Below are positions 50,367 to 60,418 of a stretch of DNA of 64,000 bases, one piece after another. Within the stretch, counting starts at the first letter, position 1. Each line of letters begins with the position of its first letter. Origin of the DNA: CADCTP01 sp963849885. Its GTDB lineage: Bacteria; Actinomycetota; Actinomycetes; Mycobacteriales; CADCTP01. The stretch lies in assembly GCA_963849885.1 (NCBI GenBank), contig CAWKIV010000006.1, positions 310,001 through 374,000 on the forward strand. Reading direction: 5' to 3'. The notes beneath the pieces were generated by a model. It was not told the DNA's origin. It did no database searches and saw only the letters and a list, made by a program, of their open reading frames with translations. The position numbers and the translations under genes were made by a program.

Positions 50367-51300
50367 GAACGACCTCCACCGGTCTCTTGTCGGTGCGCAC
50401 GCCCTGGAAGCTGGCGAACCGCAGCCGCCCGTCCGGGGTCCACTCGGCGAACTCCACCTCGACCACCACCTCCGGCCGCACCCAGGTGATCGGCCGCCCG
50501 CGCACGTCCGGCGGCATCGCCACGAACGGGGACGTCCCGGTCACCAGCGGCCGCAGCCGCTTCTCCATGCTCTTCAGCGCGCCGGCGGTGAAACCCGTCC
50601 CGACCTGTCCGGAGTAGACGAACCGGTCACCCGGCTCGTACACGCCCAGCAGCAGCGAGCCGATCCCGCCGGCCCGGCCGCCCTCGCCATGCTCCCACCC
50701 GCCGACCACGAACTCCTGCCGCCGGCCGTACCGCACCTTGACCCACTCGGCGGTCCGGTATCCCGGCCGGTACGTCGAGGTCAGCCGCTTGGCGACGACG
50801 CCCTCCAGCCCGTTCTCGGCGGCCGCCTGGGCGGTGGCCGGCCCGTCGTCGAACAGCGGCGACACCGTCCAGTGCGGACCGCCCGGCGCCAGCCGCTCCA
50901 GGGTGGCCCGCCGCTCCGCGAACGGCCGCCCGGTGAGGTCCACCCCGTACAGCCGGAGCACGTCGAAGACCAGGTAGGTCACCGGCGCCTGGGCGGCCAG
51001 CCGGCGGGCCTGCGCGGCCGCCCGCACGTGCATCCGGCCCTGCAGGGCGGAGAACGACGGCCGGCCGTCCACGAACGACACCACCTCGCCGTCCAGCAGC
51101 ACGTCCTCGGCCACCCCGGCCAGCCCGGCCAGCTCCGGGTACGCCGCCGTCACCTCGTTGCCCAGCCGGCTGATCAGCACCATCCCGGCCGGCCCGACAT
51201 CGGCGAGGGTGCGCACCCCGTCCCACTTGAACTCGTACGCCCAGCCCGGCCCGGTGGGCAACGGGCCGGCGGTGGCGAGCATGGGCTGCACGGGGGCCAT
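50356..51300 (-). CDS. ATP-dependent DNA ligase (LigC/LigD ligase-domain type)
   Basis: A 314-aa ATP-dependent ligase. The adenylated Lys is in YEFKWDGVR (K25), followed by LLDGEVV (motif III), GLEGVVAKRL (motif IV) and WVKVRYGRR (motif V), then an OB-fold. It has the size and order of the ligase half of LigD or of LigC. ATG 51300 is preceded by GGAGAAAGGG; the in-frame residues upstream are not conserved. It diverges from ku with 98 bp between starts, as expected for a compact NHEJ locus. Confidence 0.93.
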   Translation of the reverse strand: MAPVQPMLATAGPLPTGPGWAYEFKWDGVRTLADVGPAGMVLISRLGNEVTAAYPELAGLAGVAEDVLLDGEVVSFVDGRPSFSALQGRMHVRAAAQARRLAAQAPVTYLVFDVLRLYGVDLTGRPFAERRATLERLAPGGPHWTVSPLFDDGPATAQAAAENGLEGVVAKRLTSTYRPGYRTAEWVKVRYGRRQEFVVGGWEHGEGGRAGGIGSLLLGVYEPGDRFVYSGQVGTGFTAGALKSMEKRLRPLVTGTSPFVAMPPDVRGRPITWVRPEVVVEVEFAEWTPDGRLRFASFQGVRTDKRPVEVVRER

Positions 51301-51398
51301 CTTGCCCTTTCTCCGCGTGTTTCCCCTGGTGGCACTGGCCACGGCGGGCCGCAACGGGCAGGCTGGATCACGTCGGTCGTCGAGGAGGGGTGGGTGCC

Positions 51399-52331
51399 GT
51401 GCGCGCGATCTGGAAGGGCGCCGTCTCCTTCGGGCTGGTGAGCATCCCGGTGAAGCTCTACACGGCCACCGAGGAGAAGGACGTCTCGTTCCACCAGGTG
51501 CACCGGGAGGACGGGGGCCGCATCCGGTACAAGCGGGTCTGCCAGATCGACGGCGAGGAGGTGGCGTACGCGGACATCGCCAAGGGCTACGAGCTGCCCT
51601 CCGGCGAGACCGTGGTGATCACCGACGAGGACCTGGCCGACCTGCCGCTGAGCACCTCCCGGGTGGTGGACGTGCTCTCCTTCGTGCCGCTGGAGCAGGT
51701 CGACCCGATCTACTTCGCGAAGAGCTACTACCTGGAGCCGGACAAGACGGCCACGAAGCCGTACGTGCTGCTCCGCGACGCCCTGGAGCAGGCCGACTCG
51801 GTGGCGCTGGTCAAGGTGGCGATCCGCACCCGGGAGACGCTGGCCACGCTGCGCGTCCGGGACGGCGTGCTGGTGCTGGAGACCATGGTCTGGCCGGACG
51901 AGGTGCGGGAGCCGGACTTCGCCTTCCTCGACGACGACGTGCAGGTCCGCCCGCAGGAGCTGGCCATGGCGCAGTCGCTGATCGAGAGCATGTCCGCGGA
52001 CTTCGACCCGACGGCGTACCACGACGACTACCGCGAGGCCCTGCAGGAGGTCATCGAGGCCAAGGTGGAGGGTCGCGAGGTCGTCGAGCAGCCGGTCCAG
52101 GAGGAGGACACCGGCTCGGTGGTCGACCTGATGGCGGCGCTGCGGGCCAGCGTGGCCGCCGCCAAGAAGGGCCGCGGCGAGGAGGCCGACGAGGCCGCCC
52201 CGGCCAAGAAGACCGCCGCCAAGAAGGCCCCCGCCAAGAAGACCGCCGCCAAGTCGCCGGCCAAGACCACCGCCAAGAAGGCCCCGGCCAAGAAGGCCGC
52301 CAAGAAGGCCGCTCCGCGCAAGTCCGCCTGA
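51399..52331 (+). CDS. ku: Ku DNA end-binding protein (NHEJ)
   Basis: A 310-aa bacterial Ku with VRAIWKGAVSFGLVSIPVKL at the start, the ring-forming core (YKRVCQIDGEEVAYADIAKG; VLSFVPLEQVDPIYF) and a Lys/Ala-rich tail of about 45 residues made of AAKKAPAKK-type repeats, which in other actinobacteria aids DNA threading and ligase recruitment. AGGAGG lies 10 nt before GTG 51399; a GTG 9 nt earlier overlaps it. Ku homodimers hold broken ends and recruit the divergently encoded ligase and polymerase. Confidence 0.95.
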   Translation: MRAIWKGAVSFGLVSIPVKLYTATEEKDVSFHQVHREDGGRIRYKRVCQIDGEEVAYADIAKGYELPSGETVVITDEDLADLPLSTSRVVDVLSFVPLEQVDPIYFAKSYYLEPDKTATKPYVLLRDALEQADSVALVKVAIRTRETLATLRVRDGVLVLETMVWPDEVREPDFAFLDDDVQVRPQELAMAQSLIESMSADFDPTAYHDDYREALQEVIEAKVEGREVVEQPVQEEDTGSVVDLMAALRASVAAAKKGRGEEADEAAPAKKTAAKKAPAKKTAAKSPAKTTAKKAPAKKAAKKAAPRKSA

Positions 52332-52500
52332 CCGCCGCGCGGCGATCACCTCTGCGCGTGTCCTCGTCCCGACACGCCGTGCCAGGGCGGCGTCGGCGGC
52401 GAGCCGGCGCGCAAACGTGATCCACGACGTCGCTGGGGGCGTGGCCGGGGGTGGCAGGGGGCAGAATCGTGGCGATGCCGTGCCGACCGGAGGAGCCCCG

Positions 52501-52674
52501 ATGAGCGAGACGCCGCTGGAGAGCCCGGCCGAGGACGCCGCCGAGCAGCGGGCGGACGCCTACCCGAGCGGCCCGCGGCCGGACCCGACGGACGAGACCA
52601 GCCTGGAGGCCGACCCCACGGACGCGCAGGAGCAGGCCGCCGAGGTGCCGCTGGACGAGGACGCCTGGCCGTGA
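52501..52674 (+). CDS. Small acidic hypothetical protein
   Basis: A 57-aa protein, MSETPLESPAEDAAEQRADA and onward, rich in Glu, Asp and Pro, without Cys or hydrophobic segments and probably disordered. CGGAGGAG lies about 6 nt before ATG 52501, a good ribosome binding site. It stands alone between ku and the TetR gene. No family is recognised; small acidic proteins of this kind are common in actinomycetes. Confidence 0.6.
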   Translation: MSETPLESPAEDAAEQRADAYPSGPRPDPTDETSLEADPTDAQEQAAEVPLDEDAWP

Positions 52675-52749
52675 TCGGCCGCTGCTGACGGTAGTCTCCG
52701 AGCTGATCCGGTTCAGCACACAACGACTTGCGGAGGGACGGAGGGCGAC

Positions 52750-53433
52750 ATGGCGACACTGGTCCCGGGGACCACCGGCGCTGACGCTCCCGACGCTCCC
52801 GACCCCGCCGACGTGCCCGCGGCCCGGGGCGGCCGGCTGCCCCGGCCCGCCCGGCGCAAGCAGCTGATGGCCGCGGCGCAGGAGGTCTTCGTCGCGCAGG
52901 GCTACCACGCGGCGGCCATGGACGACATCGCCGACCGGGCCGGCGTCTCCAAGCCGGTGCTCTACCAGCACTTCCCCGGCAAGCTCGAGCTCTACCTGGC
53001 GCTGCTGGACAAGCACGCGGCCGCGCTGGTCCGGGCGGTGCGGGAGGCGATGGCGGCGACCTCCGACAACGCCGAGCGGGTGCACAACGCGGTGGGTGCC
53101 TACTTCGACTTCGTGGACGGGCGGGACGCCGACGCGCCGGGCGCGTTCCGGCTGGTCTTCGAGACCGACCTGCGCAACGAGCCCGCCGTCCGGGACCGGA
53201 TCGCCCGCGCCTCCCGGCTGTGCATGGAGGCGATCGCCGACACCATCGCGGCCGACACCGGGCTGCCCCGGCCGGAGGCGGAGCTGCTCTCCGTCGCCGT
53301 CACCGGCACCTCGGAGATGGCCGCCCGGTGGTGGCTGGGCACCGACCGGGCGCTGCCCAAGGCGGACGCGGTCCGGCTGGTCGAGGGGCTGGTCTGGCGG
53401 GGCATCTCGCACTTCCCGCTGGCCGGCGGCTGA
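52750..53433 (+). CDS. TetR/AcrR-family transcriptional regulator
   Basis: A 227-aa regulator. The N-terminal HTH is in YHAAAMDDIADRAGVSKPVL (52-71) followed by YQHFPGKLELYLALL; the C-terminal ligand domain contains YFDFVDGRDADAPGAFRLVF. GGAGGGACGGAGG lies upstream of ATG 52750. It corresponds in position to Rv3208 and is conserved together with the DUF3107 gene downstream. The ligand and targets are unknown; such regulators usually repress neighbouring genes or their own. Confidence 0.9.
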   Translation: MATLVPGTTGADAPDAPDPADVPAARGGRLPRPARRKQLMAAAQEVFVAQGYHAAAMDDIADRAGVSKPVLYQHFPGKLELYLALLDKHAAALVRAVREAMAATSDNAERVHNAVGAYFDFVDGRDADAPGAFRLVFETDLRNEPAVRDRIARASRLCMEAIADTIAADTGLPRPEAELLSVAVTGTSEMAARWWLGTDRALPKADAVRLVEGLVWRGISHFPLAGG

Positions 53434-53526
53434 CCGGGTTTCGCCCAGGGCGGAGAGGGCGGCCCGGCGTACGGGCCTGGGCGCAACTACCCTCGCGGTG
53501 ACACGTGACGACAGGAGGACATCCCG

Positions 53527-53757
53527 GTGGAGGTCAAGATCGGCGTGCTGCACACGCCGCGCGAGATCGTGCTGGAGAGCACGTTGAGCCACGCGCAGGT
53601 GGAGGACGCCGTCCGGGACGCGCTGAAGGACTCCTCCTCGGTCCTGTCCCTGGTGGACGAGAAGGGCCGACGGATCGTGGTGCCGTCCGGGCTGGTGGCG
53701 TACGTGGAGATCGCCGAGGCCGACCAGCGCCGCGTCGGCTTCGCGGTGGGGAGCTAG
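53527..53757 (+). CDS. DUF3107 protein (TB9.4 homologue)
   Basis: A 76-aa protein, MEVKIGVLHTPREIVLESTL through YVEIAEADQRRVGFAVGS, matching the DUF3107/TB9.4 family (Rv3208A). GGAGG precedes the GTG start. It lies downstream of the TetR gene on the same strand, as in mycobacteria. Its stop TAG and the stop TAG of the convergent ferritin-like gene share the palindrome CTAG (53754-53757). The family is a small alpha/beta protein with no known function. Confidence 0.9.
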   Translation: MEVKIGVLHTPREIVLESTLSHAQVEDAVRDALKDSSSVLSLVDEKGRRIVVPSGLVAYVEIAEADQRRVGFAVGS

Positions 53758-54431
53758 CCGGACAGCCCGATGGCCTGCATGCGGGCGGAGTGGGCGGCGG
53801 TCAGCCGCTTGAGCAGCGCCGCCACCCCGCTCAGGTTGCCCGACCCGCCGATCAGCAGCAGGGCGAGCGCGTCCCGCTCCGCGGCCACCCGCTGCGCCTG
53901 GGACAGCGCCTCGCCGACCAGCCGGCGCGCCCACAGCGCCAGTCGCCCGGACAGCGCCGGGTCCGCCTCGATCGCCGCCCGCACCTCGCGGACGGCGAAG
54001 TCGGCGTGCCCGGTGTCCGCCAGCACCTCGAGCACCAGCTCGCGGGTGGACGGGTCCAGGAACTCCGCCACCTCCCGGTAGAAGTCGGCCGCGATCCCGT
54101 CCCCGACGTACGCCTTGACCAGGCCTTCCAGCCAGGTGCTGGGCCGGGTGGTGGCGTGGAAGGTGTCGAAGACCTCGACGAACGGCCGCATCGCCTCGTC
54201 CGGGTCCACGCCGAGCTCCTGCAGCCGGTCCCGCAGCCGCTGGAAGTGGCCGATCTCGGCGGCCGCCATGCAGGCCAGGGCCGCCCGGCCGGCCAGCGTC
54301 GGCGCCAGCCGGGCGTCGTCGGCCAGCCGGTCGAAGGCGGTGAGCTCCCCGTACGACAGGACGCCGAGCAGGTCGACCACCGCCTGCGAGTCGGCGGCGG
54401 GGGACGCGGACGGGGTCGGCGACGTGCTCAG
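53754..54431 (-). CDS. Ferritin-like fold protein (MiaE-like), Rv3210c homologue, apparent CTG start
   Basis: A 225-aa all-helical protein: YGELTAFDRLADDARLAP, ACMAAAEIGHFQRLRDRL (ExxH), and GIAADFYREVAEFLD, the paired helices of the ferritin-like/tRNA hydroxylase-like fold. It lies between TB9.4 and rhlE exactly as Rv3210c. No ATG, GTG or TTG is suitable: the only codon at correct distance from GGAGG (54441-54437, 5 nt spacer) is CTG 54431, followed by STSPTPSASP. A rare CTG start or a base error is implied. The function is unknown; iron binding is not certain. Confidence 0.8.
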   Translation of the reverse strand: MSTSPTPSASPAADSQAVVDLLGVLSYGELTAFDRLADDARLAPTLAGRAALACMAAAEIGHFQRLRDRLQELGVDPDEAMRPFVEVFDTFHATTRPSTWLEGLVKAYVGDGIAADFYREVAEFLDPSTRELVLEVLADTGHADFAVREVRAAIEADPALSGRLALWARRLVGEALSQAQRVAAERDALALLLIGGSGNLSGVAALLKRLTAAHSARMQAIGLSG

Positions 54432-54476
54432 CGGGGCCTCCAGGGTGTGTCTCGGGCGGGGAAACAGTAGCTCGCG

Positions 54477-54512
54477 TAGGATGGGCCGTGCGTGGCGTCT
54501 CGAGACGTCACG
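54477..54512 (+). promoter_or_regulatory. Divergent promoter region with a 22-bp near-perfect palindrome
   Basis: TAGGAT (54477-54482) is a candidate -10 box reading towards rhlE. At 54491-54512 CGTGGCGTCTC is followed by GAGACGTCACG, an inverted repeat with one mismatch, at the predicted transcript start. It could be an operator between the ferritin-like and rhlE genes or a 5'-terminal RNA hairpin of the 150-nt rhlE leader. Confidence 0.5.
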
Positions 54513-54644
54513 GTCTGTGTGCGCGGACCTCCGCCTCGGTGCGGTCCCGCCGCCCGCCCGCCCGGTGCTCCGGGCCTGGCGCGGGCGCCGCGGTCGATCG
54601 CCCTGATCGCCGGTGAGTGCGCGCTGGCGAGGAAGGCAAGGGCA

Positions 54645-56378
<1,734 letters not shown>

Positions 56379-56445
56379 GCCACCCGGACCACCCCCCGGC
56401 TGGTGCTGTGCCTCGTACCGCGGGGCAGAGCACTAGCCTGCGGGG

Positions 56446-56968
56446 GTGACCAGGTCGGGGGGTGCGGCGCTGCGGCTGCTGGTCCTGGCCGACACGCACG
56501 TGCCCAAGCGGGCCCGGGACCTGCCGGCCGAGGTGTGGGCGGCGGTGGACGCGGCCGACGTGGTGCTGCACGCCGGCGACTGGGTCGACGTGGCGCTGCT
56601 GGACGCGCTGGAGCGGCGCGCGGCCCGCCTGGTCGCGGTGTACGGCAACAACGACGGTCCGCCGCTGCGCGCCCGGCTGCCCGAGGTGGCGCGGGCCGAG
56701 CTGGGCGGGCTGCGCTTCGCGGTGGTGCACGAGACCGGGCCGGCGCACCGGCCGGGAGACCCGCTGCGCGCGCGACTTCCCGGACACGGACGTGCTCGTC
56801 TTCGGGCACAGCCACATCCCGTGGGACACGGTCGCGCCCGGCGGGCTGCGCCTGCTCAACCCCGGCTCGCCGACCGACCGGCGTCGGCAACCGGAGAAGA
56901 CCTACCTCACCGCCGTCGCGACCGATGGCCGGCTGACCGACGTCACCCTGCACCCCGTCCCCGACTGA
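56446..56968 (+). pseudogene. Metallophosphoesterase (YfcE/MJ0936-like), frameshifted
   Basis: The first part, LRLLVLADTHVPKRARDLP, VVLHAGDWVD and VAVYGNNDGPPL, and the second, in the next frame, FPDTDVLVFGHSHIPWDT and NPGSPTDRRRQPEK, together form a normal phosphodiesterase of about 173 aa. The region is 523 nt, one more than a multiple of three; the shift lies near 56745-56760. TAGCCT (56434-56439) is 6 nt before GTG 56446. If real, the break removes the GHSH metal site from the product. Confidence 0.8.
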
Positions 56969-57035
56969 CCACCTCCCCCGGCTCCTCAGTCGAGCGGGGG
57001 CGGGCGGCGGGGGTGGGCGGCACTACCATGCGGGG

Positions 57036-58193
57036 GTGCGCACCCAGGCCCTGGTCGGCGCGGCCTCGGCCGCGGTGGCGGTCGGGCTGCTCGCGGTGCT
57101 CGCGGTGCCGGTGGTCCGGTCCAGCGACGCCGCCACCACCGACCTGCGGGTCGCCACGGACAACCCCCTCCCCCCGGAGACCGCGCCGCTGCCGGCCACG
57201 GTACGTCCCCTGTGGACGGTGTCGAGCACCGCGGCGCGCAGCCCGGTGGAAGGCCCGACCGCGGTGGCCACCGGCGCCGACCGGGTCGCCGGGCTGGACC
57301 CGGCCACCGGTCGCGAGCGCTGGGCGTACCGGCGGGGCAACGCCCGGCTGTGCGACACGACGCTGCAGGACGGGGTGGTCCTCGCACTGTTCGCCAAGTC
57401 CCACGGCTGCCGGGACCTGATCGGGCTGGACGCCGCCACCGGCAACCGGCGCTGGACCCGGACCGTGGAGTTCACCACCGACGCCGTGCTGACCAGCGGG
57501 CCGAGCGTGGCCGTCACCACCGGCGGGGACAAGATGATCGCCGTCGACACCGGCAGCGGGCTCAACCGGTGGACCTGGTCCGCCGGCAGCGGCTGCCGGC
57601 TGGACCCGGCGACCGCCGGCCGGGTCGCCGTCGCCACCGTCGCGCACTGCGCCGGCGAGGACCGCCTGATCGTGCACGACCCGTACGCGGACCGCGCGCC
57701 CTGGGTCTCCCCCCAGCCGGCCGGCAGCGAGCCGCGGGTGGTGGCCGCCGAGGACGAGGTCGGCGTGCTCAGCAAGGAGGGCGGCACGCCGGCGCTGGTC
57801 GGCTACCAGCCGCGGGAGGGCGAGGACAACAAGCAGGAGGCGACCCGGACCGGCTCGGTGCGCGACGCCCGGCTGGCGTACGCGCCGGGCGGTCCGCTGG
57901 CCGCCGTCACCGACAGCCAGGTGGTGGCGCTGTGGACCGGGCAGCGGCTGGTCGCGGTGGACACCCGGGCCCGGCGGGTGCGGTGGACGGCGGCGGCGAC
58001 CGGGCCGCCGGTGGTCGTCGAGGGGCAGGTGCTGACGGTGGACGCCGCCGGCTTCACCGCCCGCCCGGTGCTGACCGGCACGCCGGCGACCCGGGTCCAG
58101 GCGACCGGCGGGCTGCCGGCCACCGCGGCGCTGTCCCGGATCGGCCCGCTCGTGGTGGCGACCGGCGGCGGCCGGCTGACCGCCTTCGGCTGA
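57036..58193 (+). CDS. Membrane-anchored PQQ-like beta-propeller protein (Rv3212 homologue)
   Basis: A 385-aa protein with an N-terminal anchor (VGAASAAVAVGLLAVLAVPV, 7-26) and an extracytoplasmic beta-propeller with repeated PQQ-like blades (GLDPATGRERWAYRRG, GLDAATGNRRWTRTV, AVDTGSGLNRWTW and AVDTRARRVRWTA). PQQ binding is not implied. TACCAT (57024-57029) is 6 nt before GTG 57036, and the 18 bases around it nearly repeat those at the phosphoesterase start. Corresponds in order to Rv3212. Propellers of this type often act as assembly scaffolds in the envelope. Confidence 0.85.
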   Translation: MRTQALVGAASAAVAVGLLAVLAVPVVRSSDAATTDLRVATDNPLPPETAPLPATVRPLWTVSSTAARSPVEGPTAVATGADRVAGLDPATGRERWAYRRGNARLCDTTLQDGVVLALFAKSHGCRDLIGLDAATGNRRWTRTVEFTTDAVLTSGPSVAVTTGGDKMIAVDTGSGLNRWTWSAGSGCRLDPATAGRVAVATVAHCAGEDRLIVHDPYADRAPWVSPQPAGSEPRVVAAEDEVGVLSKEGGTPALVGYQPREGEDNKQEATRTGSVRDARLAYAPGGPLAAVTDSQVVALWTGQRLVAVDTRARRVRWTAAATGPPVVVEGQVLTVDAAGFTARPVLTGTPATRVQATGGLPATAALSRIGPLVVATGGGRLTAFG

Positions 58194-58238
58194 CCGGCCC
58201 CGGTGCGGAGGCCCGGAACGGCCCGGCAGGATGGGCGG

Positions 58239-59078
58239 GTGACCCCGGTGACCCGCCGCGACCTGCCCACGCCGACCGGACCGGTGGCCGCGCTGGAGGC
58301 CGGCGGCGACGACGGGGCCCCGCCGGTCGTGCTGGTGCCCGGCTACACCGGCACCAAGGAGGACTTCGCGCTGGTGCTGGCGCCGCTGGCCGCCGGCGGG
58401 GTGCGGGCGGTGGCGATCGACCTGCCCGGGCAGTTCGAGTCGCCGGGGCCGGACGACCCGGCGGCGTACGGGGTGGACGCGCTCGCCGGCACCGTCCTCG
58501 CGGTGGTCGGCGAGCTCGGCGGGCGGGCGCACCTGGTCGGCCACTCCTTCGGCGGGCTGGTCTGCCGGGCCGCCACCATCGCCGATCCGGCCGCCGTCGC
58601 CTCGCTCACCCTGCTCGACTCCGGCCCGGGCGCGATCGGCGGCAACCGGCGGGAGCGGATGGAGGCGCTGGAGCCGCTGCTCGCGGCCGGCGGGATGGCC
58701 GGCGTGTACGACGCGCTGGAGCTGCTCGCCGCCGGCGACCCGCAGTGGCTGACCGCGCCGGTGGAGCACCGGGAGTTCCTGCGCCGGCGGTTCCTGGCCG
58801 GCACCGAGGCCGGCCTGCGCGGGATGGGCGACGCGCTGCGGGCCGAGCCGGACCGCACCGACGCGCTGCGGGCGGCCGGGGTGCCGCTGCTGGTCGCGTA
58901 CGGCGAGGCCGACGACGCCTGGCCGCCGGCGGTGCAGGCGGAGATGGCCGAGCGGCTCGGCGCCGACCACCGGGTCATCGCCGGCGCGGTGCACTCCCCG
59001 GCGGCCCAGCAGCCGGCCGCCACCGTCGAGGCGCTGCTGTCCTTCTGGGCCGGGGTGGACGCCACGCCGGCCCGCTGA
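58239..59078 (+). CDS. Alpha/beta hydrolase
   Basis: A 279-aa hydrolase with LVPGYTGTKEDF (oxyanion loop), LVGHSFGGLVCRAATIA (Ser nucleophile), LVAYGEADDAWPP (acid) and AGAVHSPAAQQP (His). GTG 58239 is preceded by CAGGAT 6 nt upstream, which may be a -10 box or a weak ribosome binding site (AGGA). It lies downstream of the PQQ-like gene on the same strand with 45 nt between. The substrate is unknown. Confidence 0.85.
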   Translation: MTPVTRRDLPTPTGPVAALEAGGDDGAPPVVLVPGYTGTKEDFALVLAPLAAGGVRAVAIDLPGQFESPGPDDPAAYGVDALAGTVLAVVGELGGRAHLVGHSFGGLVCRAATIADPAAVASLTLLDSGPGAIGGNRRERMEALEPLLAAGGMAGVYDALELLAAGDPQWLTAPVEHREFLRRRFLAGTEAGLRGMGDALRAEPDRTDALRAAGVPLLVAYGEADDAWPPAVQAEMAERLGADHRVIAGAVHSPAAQQPAATVEALLSFWAGVDATPAR

Positions 59079-59115
59079 CGTGCGGGTCCGCCGACCGGCC
59101 CGCACACTGGAGGGG

Positions 59116-59967
59116 ATGGCTGCGCAGCGCTACGACCTCGGCTACTTCGGCCCGGACAGCGTGACCTGGCGGGTGCACGCGGACCCGATGCAGTGGGTGG
59201 GCGGCGTGCGGGCGCTCTTCCTGCTCACGCTGCACCCGCTGGCGATGGCCGGGGTCGACCAGCACTCGTCCTTCCGGGACGACCCGCTCGGCCGGCTGCA
59301 GCGCACCGGGGAGTATCTCGGCGCGGTCACCTTCGGCACCCGGGCCGAGGCGGACCGGGCGGCGGCCCGGGTGCGCGGCGTGCACCGGCGGGTGCGCGGG
59401 GTCGAGCCGGAGTCGGGCGCCACGTACGAGGGGTCGGACCCGGAGCTGCTGCTCTGGGTGCACTGCGGGGAGATCGACTCGTTCCTGGCCGTCGGCCGGC
59501 GGGCCGGACTGCGGATCTCCGCCGCCGAGGCCGACCGGTACGTCGCCGAGCAGGTCACCGCGGCCGCGCTGGTGGGCATCCCGCGCGGGCTGGCGCCGCG
59601 GTCGGTCGCCGAGCTGGAGGCGTACTTCGAGCGGATGCAGTCGCGGCTGCGCACCACCGCGGCGGCCCGGGCCACCGCCCGCTGGCTGTTCGTGCCCCCG
59701 ATGCCGGCGCTGGTGCAGCTGGCCACGCCGGCCCGGGCGGCCTGGCTGGCCGCGGCCGGGCTCGCCTTCTCGACGCTGCCGCCGTGGGCGCGCCGGCTGT
59801 ACGGCGCGCCGGGGCTGCCGACCACCGACCTGGGCGCGTCCGCGGCCCTGCGCACGCTGCGGCTGCTCTCCCACGCGCTGCCGGCCGGTCTGCGGGAGAC
59901 CCCGCACTACCGGCAGGCGAAGGAGCGGCTGGCGGCCACGCCGGTGCGCCGGCTCCAGGTGGTCTGA
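59116..59967 (+). CDS. MpaB/rubber-oxygenase-like (DUF2236) protein
   Basis: A 283-aa protein of the DUF2236 (MpaB, latex-clearing-protein-like) family. It shows WRVHADPMQWVGGVRALFLL and LHPLAMAGVDQHSSFRDDPL, with the conserved His-containing segments, YLGAVTFGT and LLWVHCGEIDSFL. Family members are heme-b oxygenases or unknown; haem binding cannot be confirmed from sequence alone. GGAGGGG lies just before ATG 59116. It ends 6 nt before the convergent PPOX gene. Confidence 0.82.
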   Translation: MAAQRYDLGYFGPDSVTWRVHADPMQWVGGVRALFLLTLHPLAMAGVDQHSSFRDDPLGRLQRTGEYLGAVTFGTRAEADRAAARVRGVHRRVRGVEPESGATYEGSDPELLLWVHCGEIDSFLAVGRRAGLRISAAEADRYVAEQVTAAALVGIPRGLAPRSVAELEAYFERMQSRLRTTAAARATARWLFVPPMPALVQLATPARAAWLAAAGLAFSTLPPWARRLYGAPGLPTTDLGASAALRTLRLLSHALPAGLRETPHYRQAKERLAATPVRRLQVV

Positions 59968-59973
59968 GCGGGG

Positions 59974-60384
59974 TCAGCCGCCGCTGGTCGGGCCGACCCG
60001 CTCCGGGGTGATCGCGACGATCACCCGCTGGTCGCGCTCCATCGCGGCCCGGTAGTCGTCCCAGTCCGGGTGCTCCCCGGACACCGACCGGTAGTAGGCG
60101 ACGAGCAGGTCCATCGCCTCGGGCAGCGAGACGATCTCCACCGGGCCCTCCACCTGCACCCAGTCGCCGAAGAAGCGGTCGGTGAAGCCGCAGTACGACG
60201 CGTACGGCCGGGTGCGCAGGTTGCGCACCTTGTACGCGGTCTCCCGGCTGCTCACCACCACCCGGCCGTGGTCGTCCACGCTGGCCGTCACCGGCGACAG
60301 CTGGGGCCGCCCGTCGGACCGGGTGGTGGAGAGCACGCCGCGGTGGTGCTGGCTGAGGAAGTCGAGTGCCTCGCTGGTGTCCAC
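59974..60384 (-). CDS. TIGR03618-type F420-dependent PPOX-family oxidoreductase
   Basis: A 136-aa split beta-barrel flavoprotein-like enzyme: FLSQHHRGVLSTTRSDGRPQ and SPVTASVDDHGRVVVSSRET are followed by YKVRNLRTRPYASYCGFTDR. It matches the F420-dependent PPOX group common in actinomycetes. It reduces an unknown substrate with F420H2 or binds a flavin or haem. TAGGAC (60396-60391) is 6 nt before the GTG start, predicting a leaderless mRNA. Confidence 0.85.
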   Translation of the reverse strand: MDTSEALDFLSQHHRGVLSTTRSDGRPQLSPVTASVDDHGRVVVSSRETAYKVRNLRTRPYASYCGFTDRFFGDWVQVEGPVEIVSLPEAMDLLVAYYRSVSGEHPDWDDYRAAMERDQRVIVAITPERVGPTSGG

Positions 60385-60418
60385 GGACCGGTCCTACCCA
60401 CCTCCGCCGCCGGACCTC

